From NCBI GenBank assembly GCA_900543085.1, contig UQQF01000008.1:1-64000 (forward strand): a DNA stretch of 64,000 nt, in the 5' to 3' direction. The notes beneath the pieces were generated by a model. It searched no databases and was not told where the DNA came from. It was given only the letters and a program-made list of their open reading frames with translations. This document shows positions 42,588 through 50,911 of this stretch, in pieces. The stretch's first letter is position 1, and each line of letters opens with the position of its first letter. The position numbers and the translations under genes were made by a program. The stretch comes from an uncultured Eubacteriales bacterium. GTDB taxonomy: Bacteria > Bacillota > Clostridia > Oscillospirales > Oscillospiraceae.

Positions 42588-43121
42588 ATGTCCGGACTTA
42601 CAGACCTCGCGCTTGAAATCGGCTTCGAGTGCGCCTCGGAGTTCGACGCGGGCAAGCTGACGTTTTCGCCGGAGGTGCGCGAGATGTGCGCCTCGGGGCG
42701 GTGCAGGCGCTACGGCGCGAGCTGGAGCTGCCCGCCGGCCTGCGGCACGCTGGAGGCGCTGGAGCGCCGTGCGCGGCGCCATTCCCGCTGCGTGCTGGTG
42801 CAGACGGTGGCGCGGCTGGACGGCGACTTCGACGCCGAGGGCATCAAGGCCGCCGAAGCGCTGCACAAGCGGCGCTTTGACACGCTCGCCCGCCAGGTGA
42901 AGCTGGCGACGGGCGGGGAGTGTATGCCCATGGGCGCCGGCTCGTGCACGCGCTGCGCCAAGTGCACCTATCCCGACAGGCCGTGCCGGTATCCCGACAA
43001 GCTCTGGCCGAGTATGGAGGCCTGCGGCCTGCTGGTGAGAGACGTGTGCGTCCTCGCCGGACTGGACTACTACCACGGCCCGGGAACAATGACGTATTCA
43101 TCCTGTATTCTGATAAACTAG
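42588..43121 (+). CDS. DUF2284 Cys-rich metal-binding protein
   Basis: 177 residues, starting on the base after the GNAT stop, with AAAGGTGG upstream. About a dozen Cys residues, including CRRYGASWSCPPACG near 38-52 and SCTRCAKCTYPDRPCRYP near 118-135, as in the DUF2284 family of predicted metal or Fe-S proteins. The family has no established function but is often found close to corrinoid methyltransferase genes, as here. Possibly an electron or metal carrier for the system (inference). Confidence 0.82.
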   Translation: MSGLTDLALEIGFECASEFDAGKLTFSPEVREMCASGRCRRYGASWSCPPACGTLEALERRARRHSRCVLVQTVARLDGDFDAEGIKAAEALHKRRFDTLARQVKLATGGECMPMGAGSCTRCAKCTYPDRPCRYPDKLWPSMEACGLLVRDVCVLAGLDYYHGPGTMTYSSCILIN

Positions 43122-43133
43122 GGGGTCAAAGCC

Positions 43134-44843
43134 ATGTCCACACCCAGAGAGATCTTCCTCGAAATGCTCAAGCCCGACGGAAAGCCGGAGCGCATACTCG
43201 ACCAGTACGAGGCGCTGGCCATGATGACCGGCGACCCGATAAACAAATACCTGCGCGGCAACCGCGTGCGCGGCACGACCAGCGTGGACAGATGGGGCAC
43301 GACGATACTCTTTCCCGCCGACGCCCCGGGACCCATGCCGGACACCGGCGACGAGCTGAAGGTGCTCCGCGACATCACCCGCTGGCGCGAATACGTCCAC
43401 GCGCCGGACATAGAGGCCAACTGCTCCGAGGGCTGGGAGGAGATCCGCGCCCAGGCCGAGGCCGTGCGCGGCGAAAAGCTGGTCGCCGGGTTCATGGGCA
43501 CGGGCATCTTCGAGCAGTGCCACTTCCTCATGGGCTTTGAGGACACGCTGTCCAACCTCTACGAGCACCCCGACGAGATGCACGAGCTGATAGAGTACAT
43601 CACCGACTACCGCCTGCGCTATGTCAAGCTGCTGATAGACAACCTGCACCCGGACGTCATCTTCTCCCACGACGACTGGGGCACCAAGAGCGCGCTGTTC
43701 ATGAAGCCCGAGATGTGGCGCGAGTTCTACAAGGAGCCGTACCGCCGCTTCTACGGCTACATCCGCTCGCGCGGAGTCATCGCCATACACCACGGCGACG
43801 CGTACCTGGCCGACATAGTCGAGGACATGGTCGAGCTGGGCATACAGTGCTGGCAGGGCGTCCTGCCGGAGAACGACATCCCGGCATTGCAGGAGCGCTT
43901 GCAGGGTCGGATGGTACTCATGGGCGGCATAGGCGCGGCGATAGACCGCGCGGACGCCACCGAGGAGGAGATACGCGCCTACGTGCGCGACACGCTGGAG
44001 CGCTGCACGCCGCGCGGCCACTTCATCCCCAGCATCACCTACGGCCTGCCCGGCGCGGTGTATCCGCAGGTCGACGCGGCCATAGACGCCGAGATCGCCG
44101 CCTGGAACAGCGAGGTGCACCTGCACTCGCAGCGCGCGCCGGTCATACGCCGCGGCGCGGCGCGCACCCAGGCTGCGGCTCCGGTCCAGGCCGAGGCGGA
44201 GAGCGCGGCGGAGAACGACACCTTCTCCCAGCTCGCCGAGGCGCTGCGGCGCGGACGCAAAAAGCGCGTGCTGGAGCTGGTCGAGTCCGCACTGGGCGAG
44301 GGCGTGGCCGCGCAGAGCGTGCTGGACGGCCTGGTGCACGGCATGCAGCTGCTGGGCGAGGACTTCAGCGCCGGGCGCGCCTTCGTACCCGAGATGCTGG
44401 TCGCGGCGCGCAGCATGAACGCGGCCACCGAGCGGCTCAAGCCGCTGCTCACCGCCGGAGGGCGCAGGAGCGCAGGCAGGGTCTGCATCGGCACGGTGCG
44501 CGGCGACATGCACGACATAGGCAAGAACCTGGTCAAGATCATGATGGAGGGCGCGGGGCTGGAGGTCGTGGATCTCGGCGTCGACGTCTCCGCCGAGCAG
44601 TTCGTGGACACCGCGGTGAGCGAGCACTGCGACATCATCGCCTGCTCCGCGCTGCTGACCACTACGATGGACGAGATGCGCCGCGTGGTCTCGCTGGCGG
44701 ACGAGCGCGGGATACGCGGCAGCGTGAAGGTGATGATAGGCGGCGCGCCGATAACGCAGGCCTACTGCGACGAGATAGGCGCCGACTGCTACACCGCCGA
44801 CGCCGCCCAGGCCGCTCAGGCCGCGCTGCGGCTGCTGGCCTGA
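43134..44843 (+). CDS. Fusion of a UroD/MtaA-type methyltransferase and a corrinoid-binding protein
   Basis: 569 residues, ATG 43134 after AGGGGGTCAAAGCC. Residues 1-340 form a uroporphyrinogen-decarboxylase-like barrel of the MtaA/MtbA/MtgA class (FSHDDWGTKSALFMKP near 182; IAIHHGDAYLADIVED near 218; MGGIGAAIDRADATEEE near 263). An Ala-rich linker (about 342-362) leads to a cobalamin cap domain and a Rossmann domain with the cobalt-ligand motif GDMHDIGKN at about 456-464 (DxHxxG). These two parts are normally separate proteins. It is predicted to pass a methyl group between an unknown compound and its own corrinoid. Homocysteine methyltransferase and activator genes lie divergently upstream. 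Confidence 0.88.
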   Translation: MSTPREIFLEMLKPDGKPERILDQYEALAMMTGDPINKYLRGNRVRGTTSVDRWGTTILFPADAPGPMPDTGDELKVLRDITRWREYVHAPDIEANCSEGWEEIRAQAEAVRGEKLVAGFMGTGIFEQCHFLMGFEDTLSNLYEHPDEMHELIEYITDYRLRYVKLLIDNLHPDVIFSHDDWGTKSALFMKPEMWREFYKEPYRRFYGYIRSRGVIAIHHGDAYLADIVEDMVELGIQCWQGVLPENDIPALQERLQGRMVLMGGIGAAIDRADATEEEIRAYVRDTLERCTPRGHFIPSITYGLPGAVYPQVDAAIDAEIAAWNSEVHLHSQRAPVIRRGAARTQAAAPVQAEAESAAENDTFSQLAEALRRGRKKRVLELVESALGEGVAAQSVLDGLVHGMQLLGEDFSAGRAFVPEMLVAARSMNAATERLKPLLTAGGRRSAGRVCIGTVRGDMHDIGKNLVKIMMEGAGLEVVDLGVDVSAEQFVDTAVSEHCDIIACSALLTTTMDEMRRVVSLADERGIRGSVKVMIGGAPITQAYCDEIGADCYTADAAQAAQAALRLLA

Positions 44844-44857
44844 CCGGAAGACCGAAA

Positions 44858-44893
44858 CGGGCGCGCCCCTGCCTGGCGCAAAGGGCGCGCCCG
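44858..44893 (+). terminator. Stem-loop after the corrinoid fusion gene
   Basis: CGGGCGCGCCC and GGGCGCGCCCG, eleven perfect pairs with a 14-base loop; no T-run follows, so termination may be weak. Confidence 0.5.
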
Positions 44894-44928
44894 CGCCGTA
44901 TAAAATCTGCTTACGGAGATGGGGACAT

Positions 44929-45624
44929 TTGCCGCCGGAGCGTGTTTACAATGAAACTTTGAATAACGGCATACCGCTCACGCTCCGGTTCCGGAGCGTG
45001 AAGCTGTTTCGCATAAGCGTGAAGGGCGACGGGAGCGTGGAGGCCGTCGCCCCGCGCGCTCTCAGCCGCGCCGCGGCGATGGCGCTGGCCAACGGGCGCG
45101 CGGAGTGGGTGCGCTCGCACCGGGAGGAGATACTCTCGCGCGCGTCGCGCGCATCGCAGTACGTCTCGGGCGAGACGGCGCCGCTCTGGGGCAGGGAGTA
45201 TGCGCTGAGGGTGGAAACGGGAACGCCCGGAGCCGTGCTTCGCGACGACGAGCTGGTGCTCAGCGCGCCGGAGGGCGCGGACTTGCAGTCCAGGCGCGCG
45301 GCGCTGCTCTCGCTGTACCGGAGCGAGCTGGAGCGGGCTATCCCGCCGCTGGTGGAAAAATATGCCGCCGCGCTCTCGGTGCCTGCGCCGCAGTGGTCGC
45401 TGCGCGACATGCGCACGCGCTGGGGCAGCTGCACCCCGGCGAGGGGCACGGTGCGCTTTGCGCTGAACCTGGCGGCCAAGCCGCCGCTGTGCCTCGAATA
45501 CGTCGTGGCGCACGAGCTGGCGCATCTGCGCATCCACGGGCACGGCGCGGACTTCCACGCGCTTGTACGCAGCGTTTTCCCAAACGAGCGCGGGGTCACG
45601 GCGCTGCTGCGTGCACAAAATTGA
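44929..45624 (+). CDS. YgjP-family (M48-like) metallopeptidase domain protein
   Basis: 231 residues; start TTG 44929 after GGAGATGGGG. The zinc motif HELAHLRIHGHGADF near residues 194-208 (HExxH plus a downstream His) and WGSCTPARGTVRFALNL near 165-181 are the YgjP/UPF signature. In other organisms such genes lie with type I restriction loci, but not here. Cytosolic, no signal peptide. Function as a protease is likely from the motif but the substrate is unknown. Confidence 0.88.
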   Translation: MPPERVYNETLNNGIPLTLRFRSVKLFRISVKGDGSVEAVAPRALSRAAAMALANGRAEWVRSHREEILSRASRASQYVSGETAPLWGREYALRVETGTPGAVLRDDELVLSAPEGADLQSRRAALLSLYRSELERAIPPLVEKYAAALSVPAPQWSLRDMRTRWGSCTPARGTVRFALNLAAKPPLCLEYVVAHELAHLRIHGHGADFHALVRSVFPNERGVTALLRAQN

Positions 45625-45769
45625 CAAAGTGATATTAAATCGCCCCCAAAGTTCCGCCATTGCCGGGGCGAGTATGTTATAGTGTTAACAGAAAGCGCAA
45701 GGGCAGGAATTGTGCTATCTGCCCCAGCCCACAGCGGCGGGCACAACAAATCAAGGAGGACAACTTACC

Positions 45770-46330
45770 ATGACCATGGAAGAACTCGAAAAGCGCATTG
45801 ACCGTCTGGAGTCTATAGAGGAGATCAAGCAGCTGCAGGCCAAGTATTTCCGCTGCCTCGACACCAAGCAGTGGGATGAGCTGGGCACGGTGTTTGCGCC
45901 CAAGTTCCACACCGCCTTCTCCGACGGCCGCCTGGTCTTTGACCACTTCGAGGGCGAAGACGGCCTGAAGAAGTACTACATGGACAATATGGGTATCCAG
46001 ATATCCCAGCACAACGGCCACACCCCGGAGATAAAGGTCGCCGAGGACGGCCAGACCGCCGAGGGCACCTGGTATCTGCACGACTACCTCATCGTTCCCC
46101 TGCCGAAGCATGAGTTCGGCATCCGCGGCACTGCCATCTACACCATCGGCTATGTCCGCGTGGACGGCGCCTGGAAGATAGGCAGCATCGGCTACAAGCG
46201 TATCTACGAGGAGAGCTGGCTGCGCGACGATCCCAGCAAGCCCCACCGCATCACCGAGAACATGTTCACCTTCACCGGCGAGCACAAGGGCTCCGTCACC
46301 ATCCAGGGCGACAAGGAACTCAAGAAGTAA
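45770..46330 (+). CDS. NTF2-like/SnoaL-like fold protein
   Basis: 186 residues; ATG 45770 after AAGGAGGACAAC, an excellent ribosome site. The N-terminal helix ERIDRLESIEEIKQLQAKYF-like segment (residues 8-27) and the cone-shaped beta sheet pattern (GTWYLHDYLIVP, GYVRVDGAWKIGSIGYKRIY) fit the SnoaL_4/bile-acid 7-alpha-dehydratase-like branch of the NTF2 superfamily. Many members are small enzymes (dehydratases, isomerases); no catalytic residue is assigned. It stands alone with a good terminator. Codon bias and ribosome site suggest high expression. Confidence 0.8.
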   Translation: MTMEELEKRIDRLESIEEIKQLQAKYFRCLDTKQWDELGTVFAPKFHTAFSDGRLVFDHFEGEDGLKKYYMDNMGIQISQHNGHTPEIKVAEDGQTAEGTWYLHDYLIVPLPKHEFGIRGTAIYTIGYVRVDGAWKIGSIGYKRIYEESWLRDDPSKPHRITENMFTFTGEHKGSVTIQGDKELKK

Positions 46331-46345
46331 GCGGCAAAAAGCAAT

Positions 46346-46376
46346 AAAAATCCCGCGCCGACAGGCGCGGGATTTT
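46346..46376. terminator. Bidirectional terminator between NTF2-like and symporter genes
   Basis: TCCCGCGCC and GGCGCGGGA, nine pairs around GACA, with AAAAA before and TTTTT after, serving both convergent genes. Confidence 0.9.
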
Positions 46377-46403
46377 TATATGTTATTGAATCGTCACACC
46401 GGC

Positions 46404-47882
46404 TTATCCGAAGAAGTCGATTATCTGGCCGACGAGGACGACAGCCATGCCGATGGGGGTGACGAACTTGAAGCAGAAGTTGAAGAAGCCGTAACCCCAG
46501 AACTTGTGGCCGCTGGCCTCGCACTCCGGCACGATCAGGTCTTTCGTCTTCCACTTCCAGCCTATGAGCAAGGCCATCACCAGCGCGCCTAGCGGCATCA
46601 GTATGCCCTCGGAGATAACGTCGAAGAAGTCAAGCCAGCTGTCGATGAACATCGGGATCTCGCCCGCCATCAGCTGGTCGATGCTCATGCCGAAGAAGGT
46701 GTACGGAGCGGGAACCGCACCCGCGACACCGGTCACGCCGCCGCCAATGGCGTCGAGCGCGACGGGCAGACCGACGATGAGAGAGAGGACGGCCGCAACG
46801 CACATTGTGCTAGTACGGTTGACCTTTTTGCCCTTCTCGCGTCCGGCGTCGATGCGCCAGGTGACGATGGCCTCGAACAGGGAGATGGACGAGGTGACCG
46901 CCGCGATGAACACGAGGAAGTAGAACATGAAGCCGACGAAGCTGCCAAAGCTGCCCATGCTCAGGAAGACGTTCTGCATGGTGTTGAACAGCAGGCCGGG
47001 GCCCTGGTTGTACTCCATGCCGAAGGCCGCGCAGGCCGGGAGAACAGCGCAGGCTGCCATGACGGCTATCAGAGTATCACAGGCCGGGATTATGAGCGCG
47101 TTCTTCTGCAGGTTCTCCTTCTTATCCAGGTAGGAGCCGTAGGAGATTATGGCGCCCATGCCAAGCGACAGTGAGAAGAACATCTGGCCTGCCGCCTTAG
47201 ACAACACTTCTAAGAATCCGGAGAAAGAGGATATGGGCTCGAAGTTCGGGGTGAGCATATCCTTGTAGCCCTGGCCGGCGCCCGGCTGGAACGCAACGTA
47301 GATGATGACGAACAGGAGCATGAAGAACAGCGCGGGCATTGCGACCGTGCAGAACTTCTCGATGCCGCCCTGTATGCCGCCCATGACGATGACGACGTTG
47401 CAGACTATGAACAGCACGTGGAAGAAGACCATGCCGCTGTAGTCGTGGAGTATGTATCCGAAGAAGTTGCCGCTCTGTCCGGCAAAGCCGTCCACACCGA
47501 GTATCTGCAGTATGAAGCCGAACATGTAGCGCATGACGAGTCCGCCGAGGACGTTGTAGAACGCCAGCAGACAGAACGCCGCAAGTATGCCCAGCAGGCC
47601 TATCCACTTGTACTTCTTGCCGAGCTTGGCATAAGCGCCGACGGCGCCGAGGCCGGTCTTGCGGCCGATGGACAGCTCGCCGAGCATGACGACCACGCCG
47701 ACGAAGATGACCAGGAGCAGGTAGATAACCAGGAACGCGAAGCCGCCGTAGCTGCCCATCTTGTACGGGAAGCCCCAAATGTTGCCAAGGCCGACCGCCG
47801 AGCCGACGGCCGCCATCAGGAAACCAAAGTTGGAGCCCCATGAACCACGATCATGTTCCATGTGCTGAGAATGTTCAGACAT
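46404..47882 (-). CDS. Neurotransmitter:sodium symporter (NSS/SNF) family transporter
   Basis: 492 residues, ATG 47882 after GGGAGGGAAAATC. Roughly twelve hydrophobic segments. The LeuT-fold signature GSAVGLGNIWGFPYKMGSYG near residues 27-46 carries the sodium/substrate-binding loop; LSLGMGAIISYGSYL near 243 is the unwound TM6-type region. Bacterial members such as LeuT, TnaT and MhsT import hydrophobic amino acids with Na+. The substrate here is unknown. The gene is isolated, with 418 bases of mostly AT-rich DNA upstream. Confidence 0.93.
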   Translation of the reverse strand: MSEHSQHMEHDRGSWGSNFGFLMAAVGSAVGLGNIWGFPYKMGSYGGFAFLVIYLLLVIFVGVVVMLGELSIGRKTGLGAVGAYAKLGKKYKWIGLLGILAAFCLLAFYNVLGGLVMRYMFGFILQILGVDGFAGQSGNFFGYILHDYSGMVFFHVLFIVCNVVIVMGGIQGGIEKFCTVAMPALFFMLLFVIIYVAFQPGAGQGYKDMLTPNFEPISSFSGFLEVLSKAAGQMFFSLSLGMGAIISYGSYLDKKENLQKNALIIPACDTLIAVMAACAVLPACAAFGMEYNQGPGLLFNTMQNVFLSMGSFGSFVGFMFYFLVFIAAVTSSISLFEAIVTWRIDAGREKGKKVNRTSTMCVAAVLSLIVGLPVALDAIGGGVTGVAGAVPAPYTFFGMSIDQLMAGEIPMFIDSWLDFFDVISEGILMPLGALVMALLIGWKWKTKDLIVPECEASGHKFWGYGFFNFCFKFVTPIGMAVVLVGQIIDFFG

Positions 47883-47981
47883 TGATTTTCCCTCCCATAT
47901 TTAATTTTCCGGCGGCGCTCCCACGCCGGCCGGTTCTCCCTATCCACGGTGGACGGACATTTGCGTCGTCCCCGTATTTAT

Positions 47982-48010
47982 AATTTACACTAAAATGCCG
48001 GAGTTTACAA
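47982..48010 (-). promoter_or_regulatory. Candidate promoter of the sodium symporter gene
   Basis: -35 TTGTAA (48010-48005), 17-base spacer, -10 TAAATT (47987-47982). Between it and the ATG is a G/C hairpin near the ribosome site (CCGGCC...GCCGG around 47908-47932). The remainder of 47883-48300 has no ORF. Confidence 0.4.
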
Positions 48011-48109
48011 GTCTTTCATCATCCACTTGTAACAATTTATTCATTTTTGCTCAAAAGTAGTTCGATAAGTGGACTGAAATTGGGCATTACTTGTGCAATC
48101 TGCTCAATC

Positions 48110-48123
48110 GTCAAAGCTTTGAC
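48110..48123. promoter_or_regulatory. Perfect 14-base palindrome, candidate operator
   Basis: GTCAAAGCTTTGAC stands in the AT-rich gap between the divergent symporter and phosphoribosyltransferase genes. It is about 100 bases upstream of each promoter and not part of a terminator. Confidence 0.35.
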
Positions 48124-48220
48124 TGGTTAATTTTTAAACCGCTGACGAAGGAAATTACAAATTATCTCAAAATCCCTTCACACTGATTCTGGACAGACCA
48201 TCTCCGCAAACAATCCGCGC

Positions 48221-48248
48221 TTGACTTTGCCGGTTAATATTGTATAAT
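48221..48248 (+). promoter_or_regulatory. Promoter of the phosphoribosyltransferase gene
   Basis: TTGACT (48221-48226), 16-base spacer, TATAAT (48243-48248). A small CCGGC...GGCCGG hairpin lies in the leader before TTAGGAGGAAT. Confidence 0.75.
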
Positions 48249-48300
48249 TAGAGAACCGGCAACTTTTTGGCCGGATTGGTAACTTAGGAGGAATCCAAAA

Positions 48301-48855
48301 ATGACATATGAGATGGACATCGCCGGATTACAGCGAGAGCTTCCGCTCTGCCGCGTCACGGACGACCTGTACATCGGCGCATTCGTGATGTTCGGGGATG
48401 TCGAGCTTACGGTGCACTGTGCCGCAGAGCTGCTCAAGAGAGCGCCTGAGTACGACTACATCATAGCCCCCGAGGCCAAGGCCATACCGCTGCTCTATGA
48501 GATGGCCAGGCAGTCCGGCGCGGAGAAGTACTTCCTCGCCAGGAAGGGCGCCAAGGCCTACATGACCGGAGTGTTCGAGGTCGAGGTGCGTTCGATAACC
48601 ACGATGCACATCCAGAAGCTGGTCATAGACACCGAGGACGCCAAGATGATAAACGGCAAGCGCATGCTCATCATCGACGATGTCATATCTACCGGAGAAA
48701 GCCTGCACGCGATGGAGGAGCTGGTCAACCGTGCCGGCGGCATCATTGCGGGCAAAATGGCCGTCCTGGCCGAAGGCGACGCCTACAACAGGACCGATAT
48801 AATCACTCTCGGCAAGCTGCCGCTTTTCAACGCGGACGGGACGCCGAAGGCCTGA
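48301..48855 (+). CDS. Purine phosphoribosyltransferase-like protein (Apt-like)
   Basis: 184 residues; ATG 48301 after TTAGGAGGAATCC. The PRPP-binding motif is MLIIDDVISTGES near residues 122-134, preceded by APEAKAIPLLYEMARQSG, a type I PRTase core. Length and pattern are close to adenine phosphoribosyltransferase, which salvages adenine to AMP, but it could also be a xanthine or regulatory PRTase (PurR-like without HTH). Isolated gene with its own promoter and terminator. Confidence 0.8.
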   Translation: MTYEMDIAGLQRELPLCRVTDDLYIGAFVMFGDVELTVHCAAELLKRAPEYDYIIAPEAKAIPLLYEMARQSGAEKYFLARKGAKAYMTGVFEVEVRSITTMHIQKLVIDTEDAKMINGKRMLIIDDVISTGESLHAMEELVNRAGGIIAGKMAVLAEGDAYNRTDIITLGKLPLFNADGTPKA

Positions 48856-48862
48856 AAAGAAT

Positions 48863-48892
48863 ACCCGACCGAGAGGCCGGGTGTTTTTCTTT
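48863..48892 (+). terminator. Terminator after the phosphoribosyltransferase gene
   Basis: ACCCGACC and GGCCGGGT pair (one mismatch) around GAGA, then GTTTTTCTTT; tadA converges on it from the other side. Confidence 0.8.
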
Positions 48893-48914
48893 AATCGGGC
48901 GCGCGGCCTGCGCC

Positions 48915-49373
48915 TTAGCTGTCCCTGCGTCGCAGACCGTCGAAAAAGCTGCGCAGGATCCGGGCGCACTCGTCTCTCAGCACCCCGCCGTAGACGGCGG
49001 GCTTGTGGCCGTAGCGCTCCTCAAACAGGTTGATAACGCTGCCGACCGAGCCGGTGTTCTCCTCCTTCGCGCCGTATACGACGGTGGATATGCGCGCGTT
49101 GATTATCGCCCCGGCGCACATGGGGCAGGGCTCGAGCGTGACAAAGAGCGCGCAGCCGGAGAGGTTCCAGGCGCCGAGCGCGGCGCAGGCGGCGCGTATG
49201 GCCTCGACCTCCGCGTGGGCGGTGGCGTCCCGGTTCTCCTCGCGCCGGTTGCGCCCGCGGCCGATTATCTCGCCCGAGGGCGAGACCACGACGCAGCCGA
49301 CGGGCACGTCGCCGTTTTCTGCGGCCTCGCGCGCTAATGACAGCGCTTCCAGCATATACTTTTCATACTCCAT
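48915..49373 (-). CDS. tadA: tRNA-specific adenosine deaminase
   Basis: 152 residues, ATG 49373 with AGGTGAAAT upstream. It deaminates A34 of tRNA-Arg to inosine. The zinc and proton-transfer residues are His53 and Glu55 (TAHAEVEAI) and Cys83 and Cys86 (EPCPMCAG). The C-terminal GHKPAVYGGVLRDECARILRS-type helix matches TadA rather than other cytidine deaminase-fold enzymes. Divergent from mntP, 27 bases apart. Confidence 0.95.
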   Translation of the reverse strand: MEYEKYMLEALSLAREAAENGDVPVGCVVVSPSGEIIGRGRNRREENRDATAHAEVEAIRAACAALGAWNLSGCALFVTLEPCPMCAGAIINARISTVVYGAKEENTGSVGSVINLFEERYGHKPAVYGGVLRDECARILRSFFDGLRRRDS

Positions 49374-49400
49374 TATATTTCACCTCGGAGCGTGATGTGT

Positions 49401-49949
49401 ATGCTCAATATTTTACTCATCGGCGTCGGACTGTCAATGGACGCTTTTGCCGTGTCGGTAACAAACGGGCTGACGATACCTGGCTACAGAGCCGGGCAGG
49501 CCGCGCTCACCGCGGCGTACTTCGGCTTTTTCCAGGGGCTGATGCCGCTGCTGGGCTGCCTGCTGGGCAGGGCGGTCAGCGGCCTGGTCAGCGCATGGGG
49601 TGCTTATGTGAGCTTTTTCCTGCTCGCGTTCACCGGCGTGAAGATGATAGCCGAGGCCGCCTCCGGGCGGGAGCGCGCGGCGGGGCTGAGGCACGGACAG
49701 CTGGCCGCGATGGCGGTGGCCACCAGCCTGGACGCCCTTGCCGTCGGCGTCTCGTTTGCGTTCATGGACGCGGCGCTGCTGCCGTCGTGCCTGCTCATAG
49801 CCCTGGTCACCTTTGCCATCTGCTTCGCCGGCGGGGTGCTTGGCGGCCGCGCGCCGGGCATATCCTGCCGCGCGGCGGGAATAGCGGGCGGCGTCGTGCT
49901 CTGCTGTATCGGCGTCCGGCTGCTCCTCGAAGGGATAGGTGTATTGTAA
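49401..49949 (+). CDS. mntP: Manganese efflux pump MntP
   Basis: 182 residues from ATG 49401 (GGAG ten bases upstream); ATG 49395 and GTG 49392 are also in frame but too close to the ribosome site. Six hydrophobic segments arranged as an inverted repeat, each with an Asp-containing motif: GLSMDAFAVSVTNGL near 10-24 and ATSLDALAVGVSFAF near 108-122, the diagnostic MntP pattern. Exports Mn(II). There is no room for a yybP-ykoY riboswitch upstream. The PAP2 gene begins directly after its stop. Confidence 0.94.
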   Translation: MLNILLIGVGLSMDAFAVSVTNGLTIPGYRAGQAALTAAYFGFFQGLMPLLGCLLGRAVSGLVSAWGAYVSFFLLAFTGVKMIAEAASGRERAAGLRHGQLAAMAVATSLDALAVGVSFAFMDAALLPSCLLIALVTFAICFAGGVLGGRAPGISCRAAGIAGGVVLCCIGVRLLLEGIGVL

Positions 49950-50864
49950 ATGGAATTTTTATACGCGCTTGAAAGCATAAGGAACCCGGTCTGCGACGCA
50001 ATTATGTCTGTCGTCACCCAGCTCGGCGGCGAGATGGTCTACATGGCTGTCGCCATCGTGGCCTTCTGGTGCGTCAGCAAGGGGCTGGGCTATTACATAC
50101 TCACCGTGGGCTTTGCCGGGACGGTGCTCAACCAGTTCCTGAAGATAACCTGCCGCATACCCAGACCCTGGGTGCAGGACCCCGACTTCACCATAGTCGA
50201 GAGTGCGCGCGAGGCCGCCACCGGCTACTCCTTCCCCAGCGGCCACACGCAGAACGCCTTCGCGAGCTTCGGCTGCCTGGGCATGTGGTCGCGCAGAACG
50301 CTCTGGCGCGCGGTGTGCGCGGCCGTTATCCTGCTCATAGCCTTCTCGCGCATGTACCTCGGCGTGCACACGCCGCTGGACGTGGGCGTCTCGCTTGTCT
50401 CAGGACTGGCGCTGACTCTGGCGCTCTGGCCGCTGTTCCGGGACATAGAGTCGCACCCGGGGAGGATGTACGCCGCCATCGGCGCGATGCTCGCGCTGAC
50501 GCTTGCGTATCTGCTTTATGTGGAGCTGTACCCATTCCCGGCGGACACGGACGCGGAAAACCTGGCCAGCGCGCTGGAAAACGGCTACAAGCTCCTGGGC
50601 GCGGGCGCGGCCATGCTGCTGAGCTATGCGCTCGACCGCAAATATATACACTTTGAGACCAAAGCCCCGCTGCCGGGACAGGTCCTCAAGTGCGTGATCG
50701 GTCTGGCGCTCGTCATGGGCGTGCGCGCCGTGCTGAAGGCGCCGCTGTACGCCCTGTTCGGCAACCCCAACATCGCGGACGCCGCGCGCTATTTCATCAT
50801 GGTCTTTGTCGCCGCAGCGGTCTGGCCGATGACCTTCCGCTTCTTTGCGCGGGTGGGCAAGTGA
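49950..50864 (+). CDS. PAP2-family membrane phosphatase
   Basis: 304 residues, ATG one base after mntP. The three phosphatase motifs are present: KITCRIPRP (65-73), PSGHTQNAFAS near 96-106, and SRMYLGVHTPLDV near 133-145. About eight hydrophobic segments; the C-terminal 140 residues form an additional membrane domain beyond the minimal PAP2 core. Such enzymes remove phosphate from lipid phosphates such as undecaprenyl pyrophosphate or phosphatidate outside the membrane. Confidence 0.92.
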   Translation: MEFLYALESIRNPVCDAIMSVVTQLGGEMVYMAVAIVAFWCVSKGLGYYILTVGFAGTVLNQFLKITCRIPRPWVQDPDFTIVESAREAATGYSFPSGHTQNAFASFGCLGMWSRRTLWRAVCAAVILLIAFSRMYLGVHTPLDVGVSLVSGLALTLALWPLFRDIESHPGRMYAAIGAMLALTLAYLLYVELYPFPADTDAENLASALENGYKLLGAGAAMLLSYALDRKYIHFETKAPLPGQVLKCVIGLALVMGVRAVLKAPLYALFGNPNIADAARYFIMVFVAAAVWPMTFRFFARVGK

Positions 50865-50911
50865 AGGCGGAGCCGGGACATGTATTATTGTAATGTAAGG
50901 GGGCGCACACC

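Noticed and set aside
49374..49400. yybP-ykoY manganese riboswitch before mntP
   Set aside because: Only 27 bases separate mntP from the divergent tadA.
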